A stretch of 12,075 nucleotides of DNA from Planctomycetaceae bacterium (lineage in GTDB: Bacteria > Planctomycetota > Planctomycetia > Pirellulales > Thermoguttaceae): the NCBI GenBank assembly GCA_031256755.1, contig JAIRPZ010000061.1, positions 1-12,075 on the forward strand. Direction: 5' to 3'. Positions 5,724 to 12,075 of the stretch are shown here, in pieces. Made by a program: the position numbers and the translations under genes. Position 1 is the first letter of the stretch. Every line of letters starts with the position of its first letter. The notes below the pieces were generated by a model, which ran no database searches, had not been told where the DNA came from, and saw only the letters and a program-made list of their open reading frames with translations.

Positions 5724-7136
5724 ATGAATGTCATTCGATTTGCCGGTGTCGGCAGGACACAACTGAACGGTGGAAGAACAGCCGGAATGACCGGCAAAAC
5801 CCTTACAAACGCTCCCATGCGTAGTAAAATAGGCAAAAGAACGGGGGGGGGTCAATTTGATCTCGCCGGGCATCCGACCGTAGACGGTAATCCTTCTGCT
5901 GCCGTCTGCCATCCGCAATCTGCCGTCTATTCTGCGGGCTTTACCCTTATCGAACTCCTCGTCGTTATTGCCATTATCGGCATGCTCATCGCTTTACTTT
6001 TGCCGGCGATCCAAGTTGCCCGCGAAGCAGCCCGCCGGATGCAGTGCAGCAACAACCAGAAGCAACTCGCCCTCGCCATTCATACCTTTGAAAGCGCACA
6101 CGGACGCTTGCCGACCCGCACCTGCGATACAAGCGTCACCAACAAAGACAACAAAATCGTCGAGGCATCATGGCTTACCGTCATTGCTCCTTTTATGGAA
6201 ATGCAGGACGTTCATGCCGCAATCAAACAAAGCACCAGCAGAAGTACAAATGAAATCCGCGAATTATGCGGTGTGCGGGCGGCTTTTTTGTGTCCGTCTG
6301 ACGGTGCGGTCACATGGACAAACGATTTGTTCACCGCAACAGGAAACTCCGGCGATCAAAACGGCGGAGTCAGTTGTTTCACGAATTACCGGGTCTCGCT
6401 CGCGGACGCAGCAGTCAACCAGAATGAGTACAGTCCGCGGGAATGGTGTGCGATGGGATTGAAAGAGACCAATAAGGATAATCCCGATCAGCATCAGCCC
6501 AACACATTCAGCAGTGTTACGGACGGTACAGCAAACACGATTGCTCTTTCCGAAGGGCTGATCTATGACGGATCAACGGGCAGAAATTACCGCCGGACTG
6601 TTACGCGCGAGAACGATGGGTGTGGATGGGCTGGATGTATAGACCAAGCGGCTGGTCCCTGCATGACCACAGCCCTTACTGGTTCCGGCGGCAACTGGCC
6701 GGATGGAGTGCCTCTTAACACCAACAACGGACTGAACCTCGGCCGACGTGCATGGTGTAACCGAAGAGTGAATGTCGGTTTCTATACGTTGCTGCCGCCG
6801 AACGGACCGTCATGCGGACGAAATGACGGCGGCGGCGGAGATGTGTGGACAAGTGCCAGCAGTATGCACTCCGGCGGTGTTAATGTTGCCTTTCTGGACG
6901 GTTCGGGACGGTTTATCACCAATTCCATTGAAACCAAAAATCTGACTACCCCATACAGTCCTGCCAACGGTAACGTCGACGGAAGACGAGGAACGGCTCC
7001 GCCTTACCCGTCAAAAAACTGGATTGGTAATGGTGAACCCGCTGGTCCCTGGACAGAGACAGGTAACGGAGCGTTTTCCTTTGGCGTTTGGTCAGAACTC
7101 GGTTCGATTCAAGGCGGCGAAACCGCAACCCCGTAA
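5724..7136 (+). CDS. DUF1559 pseudopilin-like surface/secreted protein with poly-G leader
   Basis: This belongs to the planctomycete DUF1559 family, whose role is unknown but which carries a type IV prepilin signal. The prepilin motif is complete: Gly72, the expected cleavage site, then FTLIELLVVIAII with Glu77 at +5 and a hydrophobic helix to about 95, then QVAREAARRMQCSNNQKQLALAIHTFES, the family's first conserved block. The end is also typical: MHSGGVNVAFLDGSGRFI (381-398) and FGVWSELGSIQGGE close to the C-terminus. The 72-residue leader is unusual, since prepilin leaders are normally short. It contains a run of nine G (codons 40-43) and a stretch made from the GC-rich intergenic repeat. 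No start codon lies between the G-run and the prepilin motif, so translation must begin upstream, at 5724 (SD present) or perhaps at the ATGs at 5787 or 5817. Expression therefore depends on G-run length. The lipoprotein downstream is a usual partner. Confidence 0.85.
   Translation: MNVIRFAGVGRTQLNGGRTAGMTGKTLTNAPMRSKIGKRTGGGQFDLAGHPTVDGNPSAAVCHPQSAVYSAGFTLIELLVVIAIIGMLIALLLPAIQVAREAARRMQCSNNQKQLALAIHTFESAHGRLPTRTCDTSVTNKDNKIVEASWLTVIAPFMEMQDVHAAIKQSTSRSTNEIRELCGVRAAFLCPSDGAVTWTNDLFTATGNSGDQNGGVSCFTNYRVSLADAAVNQNEYSPREWCAMGLKETNKDNPDQHQPNTFSSVTDGTANTIALSEGLIYDGSTGRNYRRTVTRENDGCGWAGCIDQAAGPCMTTALTGSGGNWPDGVPLNTNNGLNLGRRAWCNRRVNVGFYTLLPPNGPSCGRNDGGGGDVWTSASSMHSGGVNVAFLDGSGRFITNSIETKNLTTPYSPANGNVDGRRGTAPPYPSKNWIGNGEPAGPWTETGNGAFSFGVWSELGSIQGGETATP
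5843..5851 (+). repeat. G9 homopolymer tract in the DUF1559 leader (candidate phase-variation tract)
   Basis: Nine consecutive G lie within codons 40-43. With nine, the frame continues into the prepilin motif. With eight, the frame reads into TAG at 5881-5883 (AATTTGATCTCG... in the next frame). With ten, it meets TGA within two codons (TCA ATT TGA). Such tracts change length by slipped-strand mispairing in known contingency genes. Whether this one varies is not visible from one sequence. Confidence 0.7.
5895..5936. repeat. GC-rich repeat embedded in coding sequence (copy 5)
   Basis: TCTGCTGCCGTCTGCCATCC and the following CAATCTGCCGTCT are units of the family otherwise found between genes (231, 501, 4399, 4456, 7167). 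Here they are translated in frame as SAAVCHPQSAVYSAG, directly before the prepilin cleavage site. The repeat evidently extended or replaced the original leader without destroying the frame. Confidence 0.65.
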
Positions 7137-7140
7137 AAAG

Positions 7141-7258
7141 AATTGATAATGGATAATTAGAGAGATGGCAGACCGCAGCAAGAAAGGCGGACATTCGTCC
7201 GCCGTTACTAGCCGATCTCATTTTTTAATTGTCAATTATCCATTATCAATTTTCAATT
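7141..7258. repeat. AT-rich inverted-repeat element, copy C, with internal GC-rich repeat and hairpin
   Basis: The left arm 7141-7160 (AATTGATAATGGATAATTAG) begins four bases after the DUF1559 stop codon. The right arm is 7217-7258. Inside lie a GC-rich unit (GGCAGACCGCAGCAAGAAAG, 7167-7186) and a perfect hairpin, GGCGGAC-ATTC-GTCCGCC (7186-7203). This is followed after 13 bases by CTCATTTTTT. The hairpin plus T-run may terminate DUF1559 transcription. TTCGTCCGCCG(T/C)TACT from this centre recurs at 7906-7921, just before the next gene but one. Confidence 0.7.
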
Positions 7259-7289
7259 CCAACATTAATCCTTTAACCAATCATTACAG

Positions 7290-7757
7290 ATGACTCAAAC
7301 TAAAACGATGCGAAATATTTTACAGATTGTTCCTTTGTTGTTTGCTGCGTTGATCGGCGTGACGCTGACCGGCTGTGCCGAGAAAAATCCTTACGGAGTT
7401 GTTCCGGTCACCGGCGTTGTGCTGACGGACGGAAAGCCGATGGACGGTATTTACGTAACATTTATTCTGACCGGCGGTGACGGCAAAACGGCGGGCGGAA
7501 TTACGGACGCGGAAGGGCGTTTTACGCTGGCGACTGCCGGTTCGGAAATGAAGGGAGCCGTTCCGGGAATGTACAACGTGACGTTTGAAAAATTCACTGT
7601 TAACGTTGTCAGGGACGCTTCCGGTCATGAAAGTCCGGCGGGGAAAAACTTTCTGATTCCCGAACGGTACGGCAAGCCGGAAACGTCTGGTATTGAACCG
7701 GTTACAGTCGAGAGGGGAAAGAAAAACCACTTCGAGTTTAAGTTGCAGGGGCAATAG
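7290..7757 (+). CDS. Small lipoprotein with carboxypeptidase-regulatory-like (transthyretin-type) domain
   Basis: The first 29 residues form a lipoprotein signal: basic start, hydrophobic IVPLLFAALIGVTL, lipobox LTGC with Cys29 as the lipidated residue. The mature part is a single beta-sandwich-like domain: VTGVVLTDGKPMDGIYVTFI, then GGITDAEGRFTLAT and VPGMYNVTFEKF, the pattern of carboxypeptidase regulatory-like domains. Lipoproteins of this size commonly follow DUF1559 genes in planctomycetes. Their function is unknown, but a role with the surface pseudopilin-like protein is plausible. The alternative ATG at 7308 would shorten the signal peptide by six residues. Neither start has a clear SD. 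It lies 153 bases after the DUF1559 gene, with AT-rich element C between them. Confidence 0.8.
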   Translation: MTQTKTMRNILQIVPLLFAALIGVTLTGCAEKNPYGVVPVTGVVLTDGKPMDGIYVTFILTGGDGKTAGGITDAEGRFTLATAGSEMKGAVPGMYNVTFEKFTVNVVRDASGHESPAGKNFLIPERYGKPETSGIEPVTVERGKKNHFEFKLQGQ

Positions 7758-7764
7758 AAACCGC

Positions 7765-7839
7765 CGGCAGTCCTCGCCGGTAAGGGCATAATCTAGAGAG
7801 TGGAGGAGAGCGGCGGAGTGCTGCCGGCAAGGACTGCCG
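7765..7839. repeat. Inverted repeat after the lipoprotein gene
   Basis: CGGCAGTCCTCGCCGG (7765-7780) and CCGGCAAGGACTGCCG (7824-7839) are reverse complements with one mismatch over 16 bases, separated by 43 bases. A related unit, AGTCCTTGCCGG, occurs at 307-318, so this is another dispersed family. It starts eight bases after the lipoprotein stop. No U-run follows, so a rho-independent terminator is not clearly indicated. Confidence 0.6.
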
Positions 7840-7939
7840 AAAGGCCGGGACTGGAAAACAGCAAATTCGTCTGTTATCATAACCGTAAAGGGTAGAAATA
7901 TCCTTTTCGTCCGCCGCTACTCACAGAACTTTTTTATCA

Positions 7940-9184
7940 ATGCGCTGGCTGTCTTTTCTTTTAGGTTTGTCGGCTCTGGTAATGACCGGTTTTTATGTCA
8001 ATGCGGATAAAGAAAGCAAATTTGTCCTGAAACCAGTCCCGGTATTCAACAAAATCAATGTCGGCATCGAAACACAGGCAGCCGCCTATGCCGGTAAACT
8101 TGCCGATCGCGCCGCTCTGTTGGCAGCCGTTCTCAAAAGCGGCAATGACGAAACGCTGTCCCAAATGTTTCCCCGAAAAATGTGGGAAAAAAAGGAACTC
8201 GTTCTCTGGCTTCGTCCCCGGAAAGCCGCCGAAGGCAGAACAGACAAAACAATCCCCCCCTTTGGAATCACCATTATTGACCGGGAACATGGTTCGCTTT
8301 GGGTACAAAATTTCATTCAAATCGGTTTTTATCCGCAGAGTCAAAAACCTGCTTATTATCTTGAACGGGGACTCTTGCTCGGCGAAGATAAAAACATTGA
8401 CTTTTTTGCCGACGGTTCGATCAAACGGTGCGAAATAACCGCTGCTCCCGAAATGACAGTGAAAGGCATAGACATTCCCGCCCAAGAAGCGGTTCTTGAA
8501 TGGAATAAAAACGGTGAAATTGTTACAAAAACAAATATCCAGTGCTTAAACAAAATTAAACTCAACGTTTCGCTGCCGTATGCTGTCCCTTCAAAACAAC
8601 CGCCGCCGTTATTTCCGAAAACGTTTATCGATCAGGATTGGGAAAAATTGGAAAGTAATGTCCCGACAGAGGCGAAGGCGGCAGCGGCTTATAACCGGGC
8701 AAAATTTCTTCATTCGATTCGGACTATCGAAGATTTAACACCATGTTTCGGCTGGGATTTGATCAAGCCGTCAGCCGGTCAAGCCGCTGCCGGTCTTTAT
8801 ATCGTCAAAAATGTATCGCAGACAGACATTGTCTGCATCGCCGTTGTTGTCCGGGTCAACGATCAACTGCAAGGATATTGTTTGACAAGTACATCAAAAA
8901 AGAGTGTTCCGCATCAGGAACACGTTTATTATGCAGAAGGCGTTTTTGCTTATGCCCGGAATGTCGAAATGTGCAGTCCCCGATTGACATGGAAGAACGC
9001 TTCCGAACCGCTTTATTGGACGCGTGATTTGCCGAAGTATTTGGCAGAAAGCGTATACTGGGCGTTTGACGATCCCGTCCGGCTGGTCACCGGTGTCGAA
9101 ATCGAAGCGACCGGCGACGCAAAGAGACCTGTCCATGTCCGCCGTTGGGCAGACGGGCAAATACAGTTCGGTTCTGCTTTTTAG
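7940..9184 (+). CDS. Secreted protein of unknown function (414 aa)
   Basis: I do not recognise the family. Residues 1-22 (MRWLSFLLGLSALVMTGFYV plus NA) look like a Sec signal peptide, with likely cleavage after Ala22. The mature protein is soluble with no further membrane segment. The part near 155-195 (FFADGSIKRCEI, then MTVKGIDIPAQEAVLEWNKNGEIV) has the rhythm of short beta-hairpin 'DGS...NGE' repeats seen in secreted MORN-like or toxin-associated proteins, but only one or two units are present. Cysteines are few (about five). A seven-C run (8254-8260) lies inside the gene and keeps the frame. There is no clear SD before the ATG. It follows the lipoprotein by 182 bases and converges on the ABC ATPase gene with only 13 bases between stops. 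Confidence 0.65.
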   Translation: MRWLSFLLGLSALVMTGFYVNADKESKFVLKPVPVFNKINVGIETQAAAYAGKLADRAALLAAVLKSGNDETLSQMFPRKMWEKKELVLWLRPRKAAEGRTDKTIPPFGITIIDREHGSLWVQNFIQIGFYPQSQKPAYYLERGLLLGEDKNIDFFADGSIKRCEITAAPEMTVKGIDIPAQEAVLEWNKNGEIVTKTNIQCLNKIKLNVSLPYAVPSKQPPPLFPKTFIDQDWEKLESNVPTEAKAAAAYNRAKFLHSIRTIEDLTPCFGWDLIKPSAGQAAAGLYIVKNVSQTDIVCIAVVVRVNDQLQGYCLTSTSKKSVPHQEHVYYAEGVFAYARNVEMCSPRLTWKNASEPLYWTRDLPKYLAESVYWAFDDPVRLVTGVEIEATGDAKRPVHVRRWADGQIQFGSAF

Positions 9185-9197
9185 AACGGCACCGTTA

Positions 9198-9917
9198 TCA
9201 TGTCTCGTGCAAAATCAGTTTCCGGTCGTGCTGTCCGTATAAGTCGTGAATGGTTTGACCGTTTCGGTCGGCGGTGGAATGAACCGCAACGGTACGGTTC
9301 ACGCAAATAACATTCGAGACGCTTTGATCCACAAAACCGACATCATGCGAAACAACGGCGATGGTCATCCGCTTATTTAATTCTGTCAGAATGTCCGACA
9401 AGATTTCTTCCGACCGGGAATCAATGTTGTTTGTCGGTTCGTCCAGCAAAAGGATTTCCGGTTCGCCGCAAACGGCTCTGGCAATGAGAACCCGCTGCCG
9501 CTGCCCGCCGGAAAGCGTCCGAAACGGGACATCGGCATATTCTTCCAACTGCATGGTTTGAAGGGCTTTGTGCGCTGTCTTTTTATCGTTCCGCGAGTAC
9601 CAAAGTTTTCCCTTCTGCATGCGTCCCATCAAAACGACATCTTGTACGGAAAGAGGAAAACTAAAATCAACCGTGAGAAACTGCGGCGTATAACCGACTT
9701 TGAAACATGCCGAGCGGGGCGGTTTTCCGAACAGCCGGACGCTGCCGGTTTGCGGCAGGAGCAGACCGATCATTAATTTGAGCAGCGTTGTTTTTCCGCC
9801 GCCGTTGGGACCGACAATCGCGGCAAAATCCCCTTCCTGTACAGAAAATGAGGCATGCTCAATCACTGCCGGTCCCTGATAAGAAAATGTTACAGAATTA
9901 AATTCAACGGCATTCAT
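9198..9917 (-). CDS. Metal-type ABC transporter ATP-binding protein (ZnuC/TroB-like)
   Basis: This is an ATPase subunit of the ABC family serving Zn/Mn importers. All nucleotide-binding motifs are present: Walker A GPNGGGKTT (36-44), Q-loop VGYTPQ (74-79), signature LSGGQRQR (135-142), Walker B ILLLDEPTNNID (155-166), and the H-loop His191 (VVSHD). The segment FPLSVQDVVLMGRM (87-100) and the C-terminal NVICVNRTVAVH...DLYG are typical of the zinc/manganese subfamily. At 239 residues it has the usual length. Its ATG overlaps the stop of the upstream gene (ATGA, 9917-9914), indicating translational coupling. No metal permease or binding protein is adjacent, so its membrane partner is unknown, and the metal assignment rests on sequence class only. 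Confidence 0.85.
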   Translation of the reverse strand: MNAVEFNSVTFSYQGPAVIEHASFSVQEGDFAAIVGPNGGGKTTLLKLMIGLLLPQTGSVRLFGKPPRSACFKVGYTPQFLTVDFSFPLSVQDVVLMGRMQKGKLWYSRNDKKTAHKALQTMQLEEYADVPFRTLSGGQRQRVLIARAVCGEPEILLLDEPTNNIDSRSEEILSDILTELNKRMTIAVVSHDVGFVDQSVSNVICVNRTVAVHSTADRNGQTIHDLYGQHDRKLILHET

Positions 9918-11437
9918 GGTTGTTCTTTTTTTCGGAAGTCCGGGATACGGAAAGTTCGGGGAAGATTTTCGGAGGCAATCGTTAACAATCCGTCAACGCG
10001 TTTCACTTTATACGGTTTACCGGTAAACGGATCAGTCAGCAGTTCCTGACGCAGAAATTGCTGACCGGTTTCCTTCGGAGTGCCGGTAAGCCGCGGCTCT
10101 CCTGCTTCATTGAGATACGCTTGTCCCAGCGAAACGAGCATCAAAACCAATGCACGGCGTAAGGCGGATTCATCCTGTGCGTACAAACGCATCAGCCGGT
10201 CGACATCTTTTAATTGCAGTTGAGCCACATAAGGTTCGTCCGGCGTATCGTATTTTTCCTGCAACGCACGGCGTATGCTGTCCAAGACCGGTTTTCGTGT
10301 GTGATACGGCTTTTTGCTTGCGTCAATAATCCGCTGCATGGAACGAAGATAAAAGACCTCATCGGTTATATGGCTTTTCAGAAAACCTTTAACGAATGGA
10401 AGATAAACTTTCCGTTCTTCCATTTTTTGGATGTCCAGTATATCAAGGGCAGAATCGGGACCTTGAATGAGAATATCGTTGTACAATTTGATTCCGGCAG
10501 CGCGGTCGCCGAACCACACATTTGATTCCGGCGTAAATCCGGCATACTGTTCTTTCAGCATCTCGCTGAACCACAAGAGATGTTTCGGTTCCAGTTTCGG
10601 ATCAAGAAGAATGCGCTGCATAACATCGAATAGCCGAAGCCGGACAAGTGCCGCATCGGCACGGACACCGGCAGCCGGCAATACCGATGCCAATTGTGCA
10701 ATACGGAAGGTATAAGCCGCTGCCGCATAAACGTCTTCCATTTTTCCTTTCAGCAGCGCATCGGCAACGGCATATTCTTCGAGCAGTGCATAATCGGCAA
10801 GATATTTGGATGCATCAATGTCGATAGATATTTGCCATGACTCTTTGGGACGGCTGAATTGATAGTAAAAACATGTTTCCCGCTGTTCCAGCATGCTGCG
10901 GACTGCGAGACGTTTTTCCTGCATTATGCCGAGAATTTCTTTAACGCTGCCGATTTTTGCCTGATCAATATCCCACGCCCCTACCGGACTGGCGTTCCAA
11001 AGTTTACGCATATCATTCGGCGGCACACTTGGATCATTGGGACTTTTGCCGTCAATGATGTCGTAATACTGATGAAAATGTTCGTGCAGCACGCGGGCAA
11101 TGTTCGTCGATTGCGAAACGTCATCCGTAAAAACATCGGCAGGCAGTCCTTTTTGTTTGAGAACTTCTTCGGCTTCGGCAAGAAGTTCTTTGGAACGTGT
11201 CCGGCGGAGTGTTTCGGCATTAGCAAATCGCTTAAAAGAAACATTGAACTGCGGTTTGCCGAAAGTCCGCTTATTCGTGCCGCTTTCTTTTTCTGCCTGT
11301 TGTTTGCCGGCTTCTTCCTGATCCTGACTGTTCGTATAAAAATTTTCGTGTTTGCGGATCACGGCAAAGATGAACAAGCCGGCCATAATGCCGAGAACAG
11401 CAAGAATCCAATAAATTCGCGGAATGTTTTTTAACAT
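9914..11437 (-). CDS. Membrane-anchored protein of unknown function (507 aa)
   Basis: I do not recognise the family. Residues 9-27 (YWILAVLGIMAGLFIFAVI) form one N-terminal membrane helix followed by basic RKHE, consistent with an inner-membrane anchor and a large extracytoplasmic domain. A charged Gln/Glu/Lys-rich linker (38-60) follows. The remainder is largely predicted alpha-helical, with repeated leucine/alanine periodicity (for example near 215-265 and 400-440) but no clear TPR consensus. A motif HEHFHQYYD occurs near 118-126, with no metal-site pattern I can name. The end (TDPFTGKPYKVKRVDGLLTIAS) resembles C-terminal segments seen in other planctomycete secreted proteins. It starts 36 bases after the type ISP gene and overlaps the ABC ATPase gene by four bases, so the last two are an operon. 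Confidence 0.75.
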   Translation of the reverse strand: MLKNIPRIYWILAVLGIMAGLFIFAVIRKHENFYTNSQDQEEAGKQQAEKESGTNKRTFGKPQFNVSFKRFANAETLRRTRSKELLAEAEEVLKQKGLPADVFTDDVSQSTNIARVLHEHFHQYYDIIDGKSPNDPSVPPNDMRKLWNASPVGAWDIDQAKIGSVKEILGIMQEKRLAVRSMLEQRETCFYYQFSRPKESWQISIDIDASKYLADYALLEEYAVADALLKGKMEDVYAAAAYTFRIAQLASVLPAAGVRADAALVRLRLFDVMQRILLDPKLEPKHLLWFSEMLKEQYAGFTPESNVWFGDRAAGIKLYNDILIQGPDSALDILDIQKMEERKVYLPFVKGFLKSHITDEVFYLRSMQRIIDASKKPYHTRKPVLDSIRRALQEKYDTPDEPYVAQLQLKDVDRLMRLYAQDESALRRALVLMLVSLGQAYLNEAGEPRLTGTPKETGQQFLRQELLTDPFTGKPYKVKRVDGLLTIASENLPRTFRIPDFRKKEQP

Positions 11438-11473
11438 GATTTGTTTCGTATTTTATTTGTTACAAAAATGGAC

Positions 11474-12075
11474 TTATTCCTTCATTTCGCCGAGTATTTT
11501 CATTGTTTCGGTACTGACAGTGCAAATCTTTTGCAGTAAATCAATCACGTGTTCTTTGTAATCGGCAAAACGATAGGTGTTGAATTTTCCGGCAACGGTT
11601 TTGTCCCGCGGCTTCTTTTCTTTGTATTGGTCGAGAATACGCTCCAAAGCGGAACGTTTGCCGATTTTGTATTCCCATGCTTCTTTCGGAATGCCGATCA
11701 ATTTTGTTTCCTCATCCAGAACGATTTCGCCGGCAGCCGGATTCGCTTTGAGGATCGTTTTCGGGACATTATATTTTTCTGCGGCAACTTGTTTTCGTTC
11801 TCTACGGACGGTTTGCAGCGGATACGGTGCCGCATTTTCGTAACCAATATGCAGTGCTAAAAGTTTTTGTCCCCTCGAAGCCCATTGATGAAAATCTGCA
11901 TAAAACGGGATCCGCGGATAATCGCGTTTCAGATTCAATTCGTATTTCCGGCGGTATTCGGGATGATGCAGAACGGCATAAATGTACGAAAATATCTGCC
12001 TGCGGGTCAATTTCGGATTACTGTAATGTTCTCTGAATTGTTTTACTCCCCAATCGGTAATGTTGTTTACCGGCT
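11474..12075 (-). CDS. Type ISP restriction-modification enzyme, C-terminal part (continues beyond the window)
   Basis: The frame is open from the stop at 11474 to the right edge (199 residues), and the gene continues upstream outside the window. Type ISP enzymes are single polypeptides of about 1,500 residues that combine nuclease, helicase/translocase, N6-adenine methylase and target-recognition parts. The fragment is the C-terminal specificity end. Recognisable segments are NITDWGVKQFREHY, IFSYIYAVLHHPEYRRKYE, NLKRDYPRIPF, LLALHIGYE, GIPKEAWEYKIGKRSALE, KFNTYRFADYKEHVIDLL and CTVSTETMKI, in the order usual for this domain. A TTG at 12010 could be read as a start, but the protein-like sequence upstream of it (codons for NITDWGVKQF) shows it is internal. 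Whether the catalytic parts are intact cannot be seen. Confidence 0.85.
   Translation of the reverse strand, partial: PVNNITDWGVKQFREHYSNPKLTRRQIFSYIYAVLHHPEYRRKYELNLKRDYPRIPFYADFHQWASRGQKLLALHIGYENAAPYPLQTVRRERKQVAAEKYNVPKTILKANPAAGEIVLDEETKLIGIPKEAWEYKIGKRSALERILDQYKEKKPRDKTVAGKFNTYRFADYKEHVIDLLQKICTVSTETMKILGEMKE

Noticed and set aside
7860..7939. Promoter for the 414-residue gene (TATCAT at 7875-7880)
   Set aside because: No acceptable -35 box lies at 16-18 bases, so the evidence is too weak to annotate.
8254..8260. C7 run in the 414-residue gene as a second phase-variation tract
   Set aside because: Seven bases is too short to be a strong slippage site, and it lies deep in the gene rather than in a leader.
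9185..9196. AACGGCACCGTT palindrome between convergent genes as a bidirectional terminator
   Set aside because: The stem is only five bases with a two-base loop and lacks flanking U-runs.
12008..12010. TTG start giving a 178-residue stand-alone gene at the right end
   Set aside because: The frame upstream of it to the window edge encodes residues typical of the type ISP C-terminal domain, so the gene is simply cut by the window.

Overview
The window most likely comes from a planctomycete chromosome. The strongest evidence is the gene at 5724-7136. It encodes a protein with a type IV prepilin-like N-terminus (FTLIELLVVIAII) followed by a DUF1559-type body, a family strongly expanded in Planctomycetes. 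It is followed by a small lipoprotein with a carboxypeptidase-regulatory-like fold, a pairing common in that phylum. The many starts without a Shine-Dalgarno sequence and the solitary flgA fit this. I cannot name a genus.

Layout. The left edge (1-84, minus) holds what looks like the first 28 codons of a second gene running off the window. Its promoter and ribosome binding site are recognisable, and it enters a poly-G tract exactly at the boundary. Positions 85-1016 hold no intact gene. They contain nested inverted repeats (231-516), the promoter plus first codons of an IS630-type transposase (517-669), and a second copy of the promoter segment found upstream of the DUF1559 gene (968-999). Next, on the minus strand, come flgA (flagellar P-ring assembly), cysT (sulfate ABC permease) and scpB (chromosome segregation). 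scpB has a good sigma-70-type promoter that probably also serves cysT. The plus strand then carries an Rpn/PD-(D/E)XK_2 nuclease, the DUF1559 pseudopilin-like protein, the lipoprotein and a secreted protein of unknown function. The right part is a minus-strand run: the C-terminal end of a type ISP restriction-modification enzyme (truncated by the window), a 507-residue membrane-anchored protein of unknown function, and a ZnuC/TroB-like ABC ATPase joined to it by an ATGA overlap.

The most interesting signals concern regulation and repeats. The DUF1559 gene has an uninterrupted run of nine G inside an unusually long leader, before the prepilin motif. Reading the other two frames shows that losing or gaining one G causes a stop within about 30 bases, so this has the form of an ON/OFF phase-variation switch. 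The left-edge gene has the same plan: SD, start, a K-(S/T)-LTN motif, then at least nine G. Several short repeat families occur around these genes. An AT-rich inverted-repeat element is present three times, twice directly after a stop codon, and a GC-rich 'CTGCCGTCTGC' repeat has become part of the DUF1559 leader coding sequence. No tRNA, rRNA or CRISPR array was recognised.
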